The notes: a model not told the origin generated them from the sequence alone. A DNA stretch of 64,000 bases from Lytechinus variegatus (GCF_018143015.1 NC_054742.1:59900853-59964852), one strand, 5' to 3'; positions 45,201 to 59,566 are shown, counted from the stretch's first letter. Numbers and translations are program-made.

Positions 45201-48200
45201 GCGATTCCATTTTGTTTTTAAATCATTAAATTGCTATTATCTTTCATTTTGGGCTATTCCATTTTATTTGGGCGATTCCATTTCGTTTTTTAATCATTAA
45301 ATTACTTCATTAATATTTGGACGATCCCATTTTGTTTTTTATCATTAAATTACTCCTATCTTTCATTTTGGGCTATTCCATTTTATTTGGGCGATTCCAT
45401 TTTGCTTTTAATCATTGAATTGATTTTATCTTTCATTTTGGGCTATTCCATTTTATTTGGGCGATTCCATTTTGTTTTTAATCATTAAATTGCTATTATC
45501 TTTCATTTTGGGCTTTTCCATTTTATTTGGGCGATTCCATTTGGTTTTTTATAATTAAATAAACCCCTTTTTTCATTTTCGGCTATTCCATTTCAGTTGG
45601 GTTATTCCATTTTGTGTTTAATCGTTAAATTACTTTCATTTTCATTTTGGGCGATTCCATTTCGTTTTTATCATTAAATTACTTCTATTTTCATTTGGGC
45701 GATTCCATTTTCTCTTTATCTTTATATTACTTTTATTTGGTCTATTCCATTTGAATTGGGTTATTCCATTTTTTTATCTTTAAATAACCCCTAGTTTTAA
45801 TTTTAGGCTATTCCATTTCATTTGTGCGATTCCATTTTGTTTTTTTAGTGATTAAATTACTTCAATAATAATTGGGCGATTCCATTTCATTTTTAATCAT
45901 TAAATTGCTATATTCTTATTTTGGGCTATTCCATTTTAGTTGGGTTATTCCATTTTGTTTTTATTCATTAATTTACTATTATTTTTCATTTTGGGCTATT
46001 CCATTTTCTCTGGGCGATTCCATTTTAATCATTAATTTACTATTATTTTTCATTTTGGGCTATTCCATCTTATTTGGGCGATTCCATTTGGGTTTTTATA
46101 ATCAAATTACCCCTTTTTTCATTTTCGGCTATTCCATTTTAGTTTGGTTTTTCCATTTTGTTTTTATCGTTAAATTACTTTAATTTTTCATTTTGGGCTC
46201 TTCCACTTTAGTTGGGTTATTCCATTTTGTTTTTAATCATTAAATTACTATAATTTTTCATTTTGGGCTATTCCATTTGATTTGGGCGATTCCATTTCAT
46301 TTTTTAATCATTAAATTACTTCATTCATATTTGGACGATCCCATTTTGTTGTTTATCATTAAATTACTTCAATAATAATTGGGCGATTCCATTTCATTTT
46401 TAATCATTAAATTGCTATTATTCTTATTTTGGGCTATTCCATTTTAGTTGGGTTATTCCATTTTGTTTTTATTCATTAATTTACTATTATTTTTCATTTT
46501 GGGCTATTCCATTTTCTCTGGGCGATTCCATTTTAATCATTAATTTACTATTATTTTCATTTTTTGCTATTCCATCTTATTTGGGCGATTCCATTTGGGT
46601 TTTTATAATCAAATTACCCCTTTTTTCATTTCGGCTATTCCATTTTAGTTTGGTTTTTCCATTTTGTTTTTAATCGTTAAATTACTTTAATTTTTCATTT
46701 TGGGCTCTTCCACTTAGTTGGGTTATTCCATTTTGTTTTTTCAATTAAATTACTATAATTTTTCATTTTGGGCTATTCCATTTGATTTGGGCGATTCCAT
46801 TTCATTTTTTAATCATTAAATTACTTCATTCATATTTGGACGATCCCATTTTGTTTTTTATCATTAAATTACTTCTATTTTTATTTGGGCGATTCCATTT
46901 CGTTTTTTAAGCATTAAATTACTTCATTAATATTTGGGCGATCCCATTTTGTTTTTTATCATTAAATTACTTCTATTTTCATTTGGGCGATTCCATTTTG
47001 TCTTTTATCTTTATATTACTTTCATTTACTCTATTCCATTTTAATTTGGTTATTCCATGTTTTATCTTTAGATAACCCCTTGTTTTTATTTTTAGGCTAT
47101 TCCATTTCATTTGGGCGATTCCATTTTGTTTTTTAGTCATTAAATTACTTCAATAATAATTGGGCGATTCCATTTTGTTTTTAATCATTAAATTGCTATT
47201 ATCTTTCATTTTGGGCTATTCCATTTTATTTGGACGATTCCAAATGGGTTTTTATAATTAAATTACCCCTTTTTCATTTTCGGCTATTCCATTTTAGTTG
47301 GGTTATTCCATTTTGTTTTTAAACGTTAAATTACTTTCATTTTTCATTTTTGGCTCTTCCACTTTAGTTGGGTTATTCCATTTTGTTTTTAATCATTAAA
47401 TTATTTCATTCATATTTGGACGATCCCATTTTGTTTTTTATCATTAAATTACTTCTATTTTTTTGGGGGCGATTCCATTTCGTTTTTTAATCATTAAATT
47501 ACTTCATTAATATTTGCTCGATCCCATTTTGTTTTTTTATCATTAAATTACTTCTATTTTCATTTGGGCGATTCCATTTCGTTTTTAATTATTAAATTAC
47601 TATTATTTTTCATTTTGGGCTATTCCATTTTATATGGGCGATTCCATTTTGTTTTTAATCATTAAATTACTTCTATTTTAATTTGCTCGATCCCATTTTG
47701 TTTTGTATCATTAAATTACTTCTATTTTCATTTGGGCGATTCCATTTTGTTTTTAATCATTAAATTACTATTATTTTTCATTTTGGACTATTCCATTTGA
47801 TTTGGGATTTTCCCTTTTGTTTTGAATCATTAAATTGCTATATCTTCATTTTGGGCTATTTCATTTCATTTGGGTGATTCCATTTCGTTTTTTAATCATT
47901 AAATTTTCATTCATATTTGGACGATCCCATTTTGTTTTTTATCATCAAATTACTTCTATTTTTATTTGGACGATCCCATTTTGTTTTTTATAATTAAATT
48001 ACTTACTATATTTATTTGGGCGATTCCATTTCGTTTTTTAATCATTAAATTACTTCATTCATATTTGGACGATCCCATTTTGTTTTTTATCATGAAATTA
48101 CTTCTATTCTTATTTGGGCGATTCCATTTCGTTTTTTAATCATTAAATTACTTCATTAATATTTGGGGCGATCCAATTTTGTTTTTTAGTCATTAAATTA

Positions 48201-51200
48201 CTTCAATAATAATTGGGCGATTCCATTTTGTTTTTAATCATTAAATTGCTATTATCTTTCATTTTGGGCTATTCCATTTTATTTGGACGATTCCATTTGG
48301 GTTTTTATCATTAAATTACCCCTTTTTTCATTTTCGGCTATTCCATTTTAGTTGGGTTATTCCATTTTGTTTTTAATCATTAAATTACTTTTATTTTTCA
48401 TTTTGGGCTATTCCATTTTAGTTGGGTTATTCCATTTTGTTTTTAATCATTAAAATTGCTATTATCTTTCATTTTGGGCTATTCCATTTTATTTGGGCGA
48501 TTCCATTTGGGTTTTTATAATTAAATGACCCCTTTTTCATTTTCGGCTATTCCATTTCAGTTGGGTTATTCCATTTTGTTTTTAATCGTTAAATTACTTT
48601 CATTTTTCATTTTGGGCGATTCCATTTCGTTTTTATCATTAAATTACTTCTATTTTCATTTGGGCGATTCCATTTTGTCTTTTATCATTATATTACTTTT
48701 ATTTGGTCTATTCCATTTTAATTGGGTTATTCCATTTTTTTATCTTTAAATAACCCCTAGTTTTAATTTAGGCTATTCCATTTCATTTGGGCGATTCCAT
48801 TTTGTTTTTTAGTCATTAAATTACTTCAATAATAATTGGGCGATTCCATTTTGTTTTTAATCATTAAATTGCTCTTATCTTTCATTTTGGGCTATTCCAT
48901 TTTATTTGGGTTATTCCATTTTGTTTTTAATCATTAAATTACATTTATTTTTTATTTTGGGCTATTCCATTTTAGTTGGGTTATTCCATTTTGTTTTTAA
49001 TCATTAAATTACTATTATTTTTCATTTTGGGCTATTCCATTTTATTTGGGCGATTCCATTTTGTTTTTAATCATTAAATTGCTATTATCTTTCATTTTGG
49101 GCTATTCCATTTTATTTGGGCGATTCCATTTCGTTTTTTAATCATTAAATTACTTCATTAATATTTGGGCGATCCCATTTTGTTTTTTATCATTAAATTA
49201 CTTCTATTTTCATTTGGGCGATTCCATTTTGTCTTTTATCTTTATATTACTTTCATTTACTCTATTCCATTTTAATTTGGTTATTCCATTTTTTATCTTT
49301 AAATAACTCCTTGTTTAATTTTAGGCTATTCCATTTCATTTGGGCGATTCCATTTTGTTTTTTAGTCATTAAATTACTTCAATAATAATTGGGCGATTCC
49401 ATTTTGTTTTTAATCATTAAATTGCTATTATCTTTCATTTTGGGCTATTCCATTTTATTTGGACGATTCCATTTGGGTTTTTATCATTAAATTACCCCTT
49501 TTTTCATTTTCGGCTATTCCATTTTAGTTGGGTTATTCCATTTTGTTTTTAATCATTAAATTACTATTATTTTTCATTTTGGGCTCTTCCACTTAGTTGG
49601 TTATTCCATTTTGTTTTTAATCATTAAGTTACTATTATTTTTCATTTTTGGCTATTCCATTTTATTTGGGCGATTCCATTTTCGTTTTTTAATCATTAAA
49701 TTACTTCATTCATATTTGGACGATCCCATTTTGTTTTTTATCATTAAATTACTTCTATTTTTATTTGGGCGATTCCATTTCGTTTTTTAATCATTAAATT
49801 ACTTCATTATATTTGCTCGATCCCATTTTGTTTTTTTATCATTAAATTACTTCTATTTTCATTTGGGCGATTCCATTTTGTTTTAATCATTAAATTACTA
49901 TTATTTTTCATTTTGGCTTTTCATTTTTTTTGGACGATTCCATTTTGTTTTTAATCATTAAATTACTTCTATTTTAATTTGCTCGATCCCATTTTGTTTT
50001 GTATCATTAAATTACTTTCTATTTTCATTTGGGCGATTCCATTTTGTTTTAATCATAAATTACTATTATTTTTCATTTTGGGCTATTCCATTTCATTTGG
50101 GCGATTCCATTTCGTTTTTTTATCCTTAAATTATTTCATTCATATTTGGACGATCCTATTTTGTTTTTTTTATCATCAAATTACTTCTATTTTTATTTGA
50201 CGATCCCATTTTGTTTTTTATCATTAAATTACTTTATTTTTATTTGGCGATTCCATTTCGTTTTTTAATCATTAAATTACTTCATTCATATTTGGACGAT
50301 CCCATTTTGTTTTTTTTCATCAAATTACTTCTATTCTTATTTGGGCGATTCCATTTAGTTTTTTAATCATTAAATTACTCATTAATATTTGGGCGATCCA
50401 ATTTTGTTTTTTAGTCATTAAATTAATTCAATATAATTGGGCGATTCCATTTGTTTTTAATCATTAAATTGCTATTATCTTTCATTTTGAGCTATTCCCA
50501 TTTCTTTGGACGATTCCATTTGGGTTTTATAATTAAATTACCCCTTTTTTCATTTTCGGCTATTCCATTTTAGTTGGTTATTCCATTTTGTTTTTTAAAC
50601 GTTAAATTACTTTCATTTTCATTTTGGCTCTTCCACTTTAGTTGGGTTATTCCATTTTGTTTTTAATCATTAAGTTATATTATTTTTTTCATTTTTGGCT
50701 ATTCCATTTTATTTGGGCGATTCCATTTCGTTTTTTAATCATTAATTACTTCATTCATATTTGGACGATCCATTTTGTTTTTATCATTAAATTACTTCTA
50801 TTTTTATTTGGGCGATCCATTTCGTTTTTTAATCATTAAATTACTTCATTAATATTTGCTCGATCCCATTTTGTTTTTATCATTAAATTACTTCTATTTT
50901 CATTTGGGCGATTCCATTTTGTTTTTATCATTAAATTACTATTATTTTTCATTTTGGGCTATTCCATTTTTTTGGACGATTCCATTTTGTTTTTAATCAT
51001 TAAATTACTTCTATTTTATTTGCTCGATCCCATTTTGTTTTGTATCATTAAATTACTTCTATTTTCAGTTGGGCGATTCCATTTTGTTTTTAATCATTAA
51101 ATTACTATTATTTTTCATTTGGGCTATTCCATTTCATTTGGGCGATTCCATTTCGTTTTTTAATCCTTAAATTATTTCATTCATATTTGGACGATCCTAT

Positions 51201-54200
51201 TTTGTTTTTTATCATCAAATTACTTCTATTTTTATTTGGACGATCCCATTTTGTTTTTTATCATTAAATACTTCTATTTTTATTGGGCGATTCCATTTCG
51301 TTTTTTCAAAATTACTTCATTCATATTTGGACGATCCCATTTTGTTTTTTATCATCAAATTACTTCTATTCTTATTTGGGCGATTCCATTTAGTTTTTTA
51401 ATCATTAAATTACTTCATTAATATTTGGGCGATCCAATTTTGTTTTTTAGTCATTAAATTACTTCAATAATAATTGGGCGATTCCATTTTGTTTTTAATC
51501 ATTAAATTGCAATTATCTTTCATTTTGAGCTATTCCATTTTCTTTGGACGATTCCATTTGGGTTTTTATAATTAAATTACCCCTTTTTTCATTTTCGGCT
51601 ATTCCATTTTAGTTGGGTTATTCCATTTTGTTTTTAAACGTTAAATTACTTTCTTTTTCATTTTGGGCTCTTCCACTTTAGTTGGGTTATTCCATTTTGT
51701 TTTTAATCATTAAGTTACTATTACTTTTCTCATTTTGGGCTATTCCATTTTATTTGGGCGATTCCATTTCGTTTTTTAATCATTAAATTACTTCATTCAT
51801 ATTTGGACGATCCCATTTTTTTTCATTAAATTACTTCTATTTTTATTTGGGCGATTCCATTTCGTTTTAATCATTAAATTACTTCATTAATATTTGCTCG
51901 ATCCCATTTTGTTTTTTTATCATTAAATTACTTCTATTTTCATTTGGGCGATTCCATTTTATTTTTAATCATTAAATTACTATTATTTTTCATTTTGGGC
52001 TATTCCATTTATTTGGGCGATTCCATTTTGTTTTAATCATTAAATTACTTCTATTTAATTTGCTCGATCCCATTTTGTTTTTTATCATTAAATTACTTCT
52101 ATTTTTATTTGGGCGATTCCATTTCGTTTTTTAATCATTAAATTACTTCATTAATATTTGGGCGATCCCATTTTGTTTTTTATCATTAAATTACTTCTAT
52201 TTTTATTTGGGCGATTCCATTTCGTTTTTTAAGCATTAAATTACTTCATTAATATTTGGGCGATTCCATTTTGTTTTGTAGTCATTAAATTACTTCAATA
52301 ATAATTGGGCGATTCCATTTTGTTTTTAATCATTGAATTGCTATTATCTTTCATTTTGGGCTATTCCATTTTATTTGGACGATTCCATTTGGGTTTTTAT
52401 CATTAAATTACCCCTTTTTTCATTTTCGGCTATTCCATTTTAGTTGGGTTATTCCATTTTGTTTTTAATCATTAAATTACTTTTATTTTTCATTTTGGGC
52501 TATTCCATTTTAGTTGGGTTATTCCATTTTGTTTTTAATCATTAAATTACTATTATCTTTCATTTTGGGCTTTTACATTTTATTTGGGCGATTACATTGG
52601 GTTTTTATAATTAAATGACCCCTTTTTTCATTTTCGGCTATTCCATTTCAGTTGGGTTATTCCATTTTGTTTTTAATCGTTAAATTACTTTCATTTTTCA
52701 TTTTGGGCGATTCCATTTCGTTTTTTAATCATTAAATTACTTCATTCATATTTGGACGATCCCATTTTGTTTTTTATCATCAAATTACTTCTATTCTTAT
52801 TTGGGCGATTCCATTTAGTTTTTTAATCATTAAATTACTTCATTAATATTTGGCGATCCAATTTTGTTTTTTTAGTCATTAAATTACTTCAATAATAATT
52901 GGGCGATTCCATTTTGTTTTTAATCATTAAATTGCTATTATCTTTCATTTTGAGCTATTCCATTTTCTTTGGACGATTCCATTTGGGTTTTTATAATTAA
53001 ATTACCCCTTTTTTCATTTTCGGCTATTCCATTTTAGTTGTTATTCCATTTTGTTTTTAAACGTTAAATTACTTTCATTTTTCATTTTGGGCTCTTCCAC
53101 TTTAGTTGGGTTATTCCATTTTGTTTTTAATCATTAAGTTACTATTACTTTTCATTTTGTGCTTCCATTTTATTTGGGCGATTCCATTTCGTTTTTTAAT
53201 CATTAAATTACTTCATTCATATTTGGACGATCCCATTTTTTTTATCATTAAATTACTTCTATTTTTATTTGGGCGATTCCATTTCGTTTTTTAATCATTA
53301 AATTACTTCATTAATATTTGCTCGATCCCATTTTGTTTTTTATCATTAAATTACTTCTATTTTCATTTGGGCGATTCCATTTTGTTTTTAATCATTAAAT
53401 TACTATTATTTTTCATTTTGGGCTATTCCATTTTATTTGGGCGATTCCATTTCGTTTTTAATCATTAAATTACTTCTATTTTTATTTGGGCGATCCCATT
53501 TTGTTTTTTATCATTAAATTGCTTCTATTTTCATTTGGGCGATTCAATTTTGTCTTATCTTTATATTACTTTTATTTACTCTATTCCATTTTAATTGGGT
53601 TATTCCATTTTTTTATCTTTGAATAACCCCTTGTCTTATTTTTAGGCTATTCCATTTCATTTGGGCGATTCCATTTTGTTTTGTAGTCATTAAATTACTT
53701 CAATAATAATTGGGCGATTCCATTTTGTTTTTAATCATTAAATTGCTATTATCTTTCATTTTGGGCTATTCCATTTTATTTGGGTTATTCCATTTTGTTT
53801 TTAATCATTAAATTACATTTATTTTTATTTTGGGCTATTCCATTTTAGTTGGTTATTCCATTTTGTTTTTAATCATTAAATTACTATTATTTTTCATTTT
53901 GGGCTATTCCATTTTATTTGGGCGATTCCATTTGGGTTTTTATCATTAAATTACCCCTTTTTTCATTTTCGGCTATTCCATTTTAGTTGGGTTATTCCAT
54001 TTTGTTTTTAATCATTAAATTACTTTTATTTTTCATTTTGGGCTATTCCATTTTAGTTGGGTTATTCCATTTTGTTTTTAATCATTAAATTACTATTATT
54101 TTTCATTTTGGGCTATTCCATTTTATTTGGGCGATTCCATTTCGTTTTTTAATCATTAAATTACTTCATTAATATTTGGACGATCCCATTTTGTTTTTTA

Positions 54201-54668
54201 TCATTAAATTACTTCTATTTTTATTTGGGCGATTCCATTTCGTTTTTTAAGCATTAAATTACTTCATTAATATTTGGGCGATCCCATTTTGTTTTTTATC
54301 ATTAAATTACTTCTATTTTCATTTGGGCGATTCCATTTTGTCTTTTATCTTTATATTACTTTCATTTACTCTATTCCATTTTAATTTGGTTATTCCATGT
54401 TTTATCTTTATATAACCCTTTGTTTTATTTTTAGCTATTCCATTTCATTTGGGCGATTCCATTTTGTTTTTTAGTCATTAAATTACTTCAATAATAATTG
54501 GGCGATTCCATTTTGTTTTTAATCATTAAATTGATTTTATCTTTCATTTTGGGCTATTCCATTTTCTTTGGACGATTCCAAATGGGTTTTTATAATTAAA
54601 TTACCCCTTTTTTCATTTTCGGCTATTCCATTTTAGTTGGGTTATTCCATTTTGTTTTTAAACGTTAA
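36223..54668 (+). repeat. AT-rich satellite array with 49-bp and 70-bp units
   Basis: About 18.4 kb of tandem repeat. The 70-bp form has two ATTCCATTTT boxes, joined by ATTTGGGCG, then GTTTTTAATCATTAAATT and a C/T-rich link (for example 37481 to 37551 is one 70-bp period). The 49-bp form has one box (40948 to 40997 to 41046). A third variant with GGTTATTCCATTTTTTTATC and TAAATAACCCCTAG recurs every one to three kilobases. Rare variants reveal higher-order repeats: CCAGTTTAGTTGG at 41956 and 44672 (2716 bp apart), and a domain with about 1.04-kb period near 49.6-51.7 kb. Unit lengths are not multiples of three, so the many short ORFs here are artefacts. A centromeric or other heterochromatic role is possible but unproven. 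Confidence 0.95.
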
Positions 54669-54672
54669 ATTA

Positions 54673-55251
54673 TTCACGGCTAACAAAACAACAAGAACAA
54701 GTGAATTGCGATTTGTCGTGGCTTTAATGAAAATAGAGATGAATGTGCATCTTTACCAATTCTGCTTTTTGTGTACAGTGTATGAATATCATCACATATA
54801 CATATACCGATAATGTCTGTAACCAACCGATACCCTTTGTTTAATAAGCTCCTCGGAGAGGGGTTAAACCCCCGGCTAGAAGGCCCCCCTCGTAAGTTCT
54901 TCAATGTTTAAAATTCATGGCTGTTTTCCCACTGGTTCCCTGCTAGCCGGACCGGAATCCCAGCACAGCTATTAATTATGAGCTATCGGTGGATTACAGA
55001 TGACATAAATATAGCATATAGAGATATATGAATGCCCATGACTATAGACCAGCCTGCCCGCCTGCCCGCCTTTAAGATCAGGTCAGGCTAAGATTAAACT
55101 TTAAGCATGACACAATTATTTCAGTTTAACAGCGTTCTCAAACATTTGTATGTACAAATAGGTCCCCCTCACCTAGGTAACGAGTGGGGACCTGCAACTT
55201 ACATAATAACATAACATAATTGATTAAAATCCACATGCCTGCCCTGGCATG
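54673..55251 (-). repeat. Ngaro copy 2 B2 repeat
   Basis: 579 bp against 570 in the other B repeats. The difference is an 8-bp tandem duplication (GCCTGCCCGCCTGCCCGCC near 55051-55070) and one extra T near 54837. Confidence 0.88.
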
Positions 55252-56653
55252 GAAAGGAAAAAAGGAGGTACTTTAATAATGCGCCTCTTACTGAAATCAT
55301 GCCCCCAGAACTTCAACTGCTTGTTTTTCAACAACACACAAGGCGTCAACACTCCTCCCAAAAACGAGTAAGGGCGAAAACCCGCCTGCCCACTGGCCAA
55401 AATAGGACAGGAGGATAAAATTCCCTTACGGCCCACTTATGCACGACGATCGTTGTTAGGATTGGTGTGCGACCAGGTCAAACACCCTCGAATTTGGATT
55501 CGTGTTACGCTCTTCTATCAGCCTAGGCTCTGCCTAGATTCTGAAATTAACCATGAAAAGTATACCATCACCCTCCAACTACTTCATACACCATTCATTA
55601 TAGAGTATCATATAGATTCAACAAATACAACTTCCCTGGAAAATATAAATGCAAAAGTACTTGTACCCCCCCCCCCCCCTAATCACACTTTGCCAAGATC
55701 AACTACTGCTGGTATTCAAGCCAACTATAGGTATCCAATTTTCATCCCACTGAAAATATTGAGCCCCTTAAAGGAACTTTAATAAAGGAAATTGAATTCA
55801 GAAAGAAATTTGTTTCACCAAACGAAATTCACTAATATGGCCATACTCTGGCAAAGGGAAGCAAGGTACGAAAGTATCACTCGTTGTAAATGACCAATGC
55901 GTGTTCGTCATTAACATATACATCAATGCAATTAAACTAAATAATATTTTCTTCAATATCTTTCCCCAAAACGATCATTTCTTCACAATTTCTGCCTGAA
56001 CGGGCAGCACACAACAGATATTTAAAAACATAACTCAAATCTGACTGATGCGTGAGCTGCTTCCTATACCAAAGGTGGGCAGTATTAATAATAAATACAC
56101 CATGACAAAATTACCATACAAATTCACATAAGTATACCAACATACTACGCCTAAAGACCTGAACATTCGGCTGAACTTGAAGAAGCCTAAAAATTGGGAC
56201 AATACTTCCGTCTAATTCCTAAGGAGTCCGATGCAGACCCGAGAAATAACTTTATCTGAAATGAAGCCTATGCAATCTTATCAAACATTTCTTCATATAT
56301 AATGCTCATGGTAGAGGAAAATAAGACATACATAGAAATTATGAATTCATAAACATTTCTTCTCAAATGACCTGAGAAAATTATAATTTCAATCCCCAGA
56401 TTTTTTCTATAACCATCCATAACTTGGATTTTTATGACAACTCACATGAACGTTTGAGGCATAACCTGCTTCATAGTAATTTCGAATTGACTTCTTCCTT
56501 GCAAACAAAAACTAAATAAACAAAATAACATTAAGAATGCACAAGGACAATAAATACACAACCATATCCATAATATGCAAGAATCCCCCCACGATATATA
56601 TGTCAACATCCCCCTTAATTATAACTAGAGGATGGTAATGGGGAGGAGGTGGG
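55252..56653 (-). other. Ngaro copy 2 spacer between A2 and B2
   Basis: Counterpart of 34022-35425, with a poly-C run (55666-55678) where copy 1 has poly-G. No gene recognised. Confidence 0.65.
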
Positions 56654-56954
56654 AATTTTGTAAGCACGCTTTACACATGCACCGTCATCTCTCTTCATTG
56701 AAAGCCAAAACGAAAATGAAGCATTCCCCGCACTTTTATCCGCGCATAGCTCAACCGCGGCAAATGTCTGGCATTGTGCCCAAATTCTTTGGCGCGGGCG
56801 CCAAAAAGCGCTGCCCCCCCCTTTACGGGTCGGGTCACGAGCCCTTTCTCGGGCAACCACGCCCCCTTTCAAAATCAAAACAAACTAAAATGTGTATTTT
56901 GCTAGCCCGCTAATAAATCATTTTAAATCGTCAAGCCGTCTTTAAAATCCATTA
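56654..56954 (-). repeat. Ngaro copy 2 A2 repeat
   Basis: 301-bp copy of A. The Sp1-type box is altered here: CCCCCCCC replaces CCCCGCCC at about 56814-56821, so A1 and A2 of this copy are not identical. Confidence 0.88.
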
Positions 56955-57524
56955 TTCACGGCTAACAAAACAACAAGAACAAGTGAATTGCGATTTGTCG
57001 TGGCTTTAATGAAAATAGAGATGAATGTGCATCTTTACCAATTCTGCTTTTTGTGTACAGTGTATGAATATCATCACATATACATATACCGATAATGTCT
57101 GTAACCAACCGATACCCTTGTTTAATAAGCTCCTCGGAGAGGGGTTAAACCCCCGGCTAGAAGGCCCCCCTCGTAAGTTCTTCAATGTTTAAAATTCATG
57201 GCTGTTTTCCCACTGGTTCCCTGCTAGCCGGACCGGAATCCCAGCACAGCTATTAATTATGAGCTATCGGTGGATTACAGATGACATAAATATAGCATAT
57301 AGAGATATATGAATGCCCATGACTATAGACCAGCCTGCCCGCCTTTAAGATCAGGTCAGGCTAAGATTAAACTTTAAGCATGACACAATTATTTCAGTTT
57401 AACAGCGTTCTCAAACATTTGTATGTACAAATAGGTCCCCCTCACCTAGGTAACGAGTGGGGACCTGCAACTTACATAATAACATAACATAATTGATTAA
57501 AATCCACATGCCTGCCCTGGCATG
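56955..57524 (-). repeat. Ngaro copy 2 B1 repeat
   Basis: 570-bp B repeat abutting A2 at TAAT (minus strand). Confidence 0.9.
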
Positions 57525-58018
57525 ACCAGAAATACCCAATTATTCTTGGAAAATACGTGTTTCAGGTGGCCTAATTGCCAAATTACCGCCAAACGAGAAT
57601 ATATAATTTATTTATATATGATCGACCGCCAACAAACACGTCAAAATTTTACTCGTATCTACCAAGATATTCAATAAATCTTAGCAACCATTACAGGATC
57701 ATTCTACAAGTATTCACCAACGTTATCATCCTTAGTGCTTTTACCAGGGGGGGGGGGGGTACCAGGGAACATTGCTCATTCCTCCATTACAATGTATATC
57801 TAGGTTATCCATAACTGACCCCAACATGATTTAATGCATGCATACATTGAACGTAAATGCATGAGCAGCTAAATAACAACAAATGATACATTATGAAAGC
57901 ATAGACACACTGGTGAAACCGGCTCCAGACCAGCCAAAACCCTTATTCATACTATCGGATCGGACGGTCTGGAGTCGGTCACGCCGGAGCGACTAAGGTA
58001 AAATGTATAAATACATAC
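57525..58018 (-). other. Ngaro copy 2 3' non-coding segment
   Basis: Counterpart of 32655-33150; poly-G at about 57748-57759. No gene. Confidence 0.6.
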
Positions 58019-58750
58019 TCAACGAAGATATGAAAGACCAACTTTTAACTCACTGATAAATCTGTCCAACCCTTCATCGGCCAGATGTAGGCCATCAGTT
58101 CTGTACAGCGAAATGTCATTATGGGATATTGATGGATGCGGTATGGCTTTACCATGAAATCTTGCAGCTAAAGCCTTGGCGTACCTATTGGCCGCCCTTC
58201 TCTTTAAGTCCAATTTACCTTGATCTCCTGTACAGCCAGCGGGGTACCAAACCCTCTCCAAAATGTCCGACCACACTATTTGAAATTTGTCCTTATTGGC
58301 GTCAAAAAGTCTATACGTCAAACTAGCCAGCTTCTTCTTGGACAGTGCCTCAATGTCATTCGTTCCTACATGCAATACTACTACTGAAGGCTTTGGTTCA
58401 CTCCGACCCATCTTATCTAACCAATCGCTTACCCCTTCAATTCGTAGCCCCCTTTTCCCCAACCAGCGGACCGACGTTCCAAGTCCAAGGTCAGCCTCGC
58501 CGGTGTTCTTCGCCCTGCGATGTGCCCAAAACACTATCGAGTCCCCTATGATCCACACCACAGGTCCTGTAATAGAAAACAAGAAAAGAGGGCTGGGCAG
58601 AATTTTGAAGTATGAAAATTTCCCCCTGAAAGGTCTGCTACCCTTCACCACCCCTTCATCACGGGGTTTTCCCCTCCAAGATACAATGTATGTAATCACA
58701 TTTTTGACCCCTCCCCTTAATCCTGAAAGCATTGATATTAAACACGTCAT
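58019..58750 (-). CDS. Ngaro copy 2 SGNH/GDSL-type hydrolase
   Basis: 243-residue frame with the same GDS, GTND and DGLH blocks as copy 1. Its upstream part differs: one T is lost near 58808 and the GACGTTTTAA region is changed near 58744-58752, so the longer N-terminal frame of copy 1 is not kept. The conserved core after the candidate splice acceptor is intact, which supports the view that translation normally enters from an upstream exon. Confidence 0.87.
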   Translation of the reverse strand: MTCLISMLSGLRGGVKNVITYIVSWRGKPRDEGVVKGSRPFRGKFSYFKILPSPLFLFSITGPVVWIIGDSIVFWAHRRAKNTGEADLGLGTSVRWLGKRGLRIEGVSDWLDKMGRSEPKPSVVVLHVGTNDIEALSKKKLASLTYRLFDANKDKFQIVWSDILERVWYPAGCTGDQGKLDLKRRAANRYAKALAARFHGKAIPHPSISHNDISLYRTDGLHLADEGLDRFISELKVGLSYLR

Positions 58751-59534
58751 TATACCGTTGTAACATTCTCTCTAAAAAGCAGAATGCTCGTAATTGTGTG
58801 ATATCATTAACCCGCACTTACTCATTCAATATTAAGCCCAGAGTTATTTTGATGATACATGTATATTGATATCAACATGTACAGGGGGGGGGGGGGGTCG
58901 TTATGATCAATCTGATGTTCCAAACACCTTCCAATCAATATAGTACTATCCCTTTCTTCCTTTTGTATAATGTAATAATGTATAATGTATAAACACATTC
59001 CAACCAATATATAATAATGTATAATGTATAATGTCTGAGCACATTCCAATCAATTTATAATAATGTATAATGTATAATGTAAAATGTATAAGGTATAATG
59101 TATAATGTAAAATGTATAAGGTATAATGTATAATGTATAACGTATAAACACATTCCCATCAATATAGTACCATCTCTTTCTTCATTTTGTATAAAGAATG
59201 TAATAAAGTATAATGTATAATGTATAATATATGATGCATAATGTATAATGTATAATGTATACTGTAACAAGGGCTCCTTTGTAAACAAGCCTCTTGGCAC
59301 TGAACATACCACCCTGCTTCTGAATAGGGCTGAATAAAATAAAACAATACCATGTAAGCAGATATATTGAGAATTATACACCCAAATATCCAACAACCCA
59401 TCGGCCACGGCTTTGATTAAAGCACATGTCCTCGTGTAAAGTAAACGCGTTGTGACATTATTGGAAGATAACTTACACCTGATTTTGGTCAAAATGTCAA
59501 ATAACCTAAAATCATCATTTCATATATATTTTTC

Positions 59535-59566
<32 letters not shown>

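Noticed and set aside
36786..53294. Numerous 60-100-codon ORFs with GYSILF/WAIPF-like peptides
   Set aside because: They are translations of the satellite. The units (49 and 70 bp) rotate through the frames, there are no coding features, and the peptides are runs of the same DNA words.
36000..54668. Satellite orientation switch caused by recombination between the two inverted Ngaro copies
   Set aside because: The switch is at about 36222, some 220 bp outside copy 1, and the flank on the other side of copy 2 does not change orientation. An inversion through the elements would place the switch at their edges.
36223..54668. Homology to human ATTCC satellites
   Set aside because: Shared ATTCC words are short; the unit structure (49/70 bp with TAATCATTAAATT) is different, so similarity is most likely coincidental.
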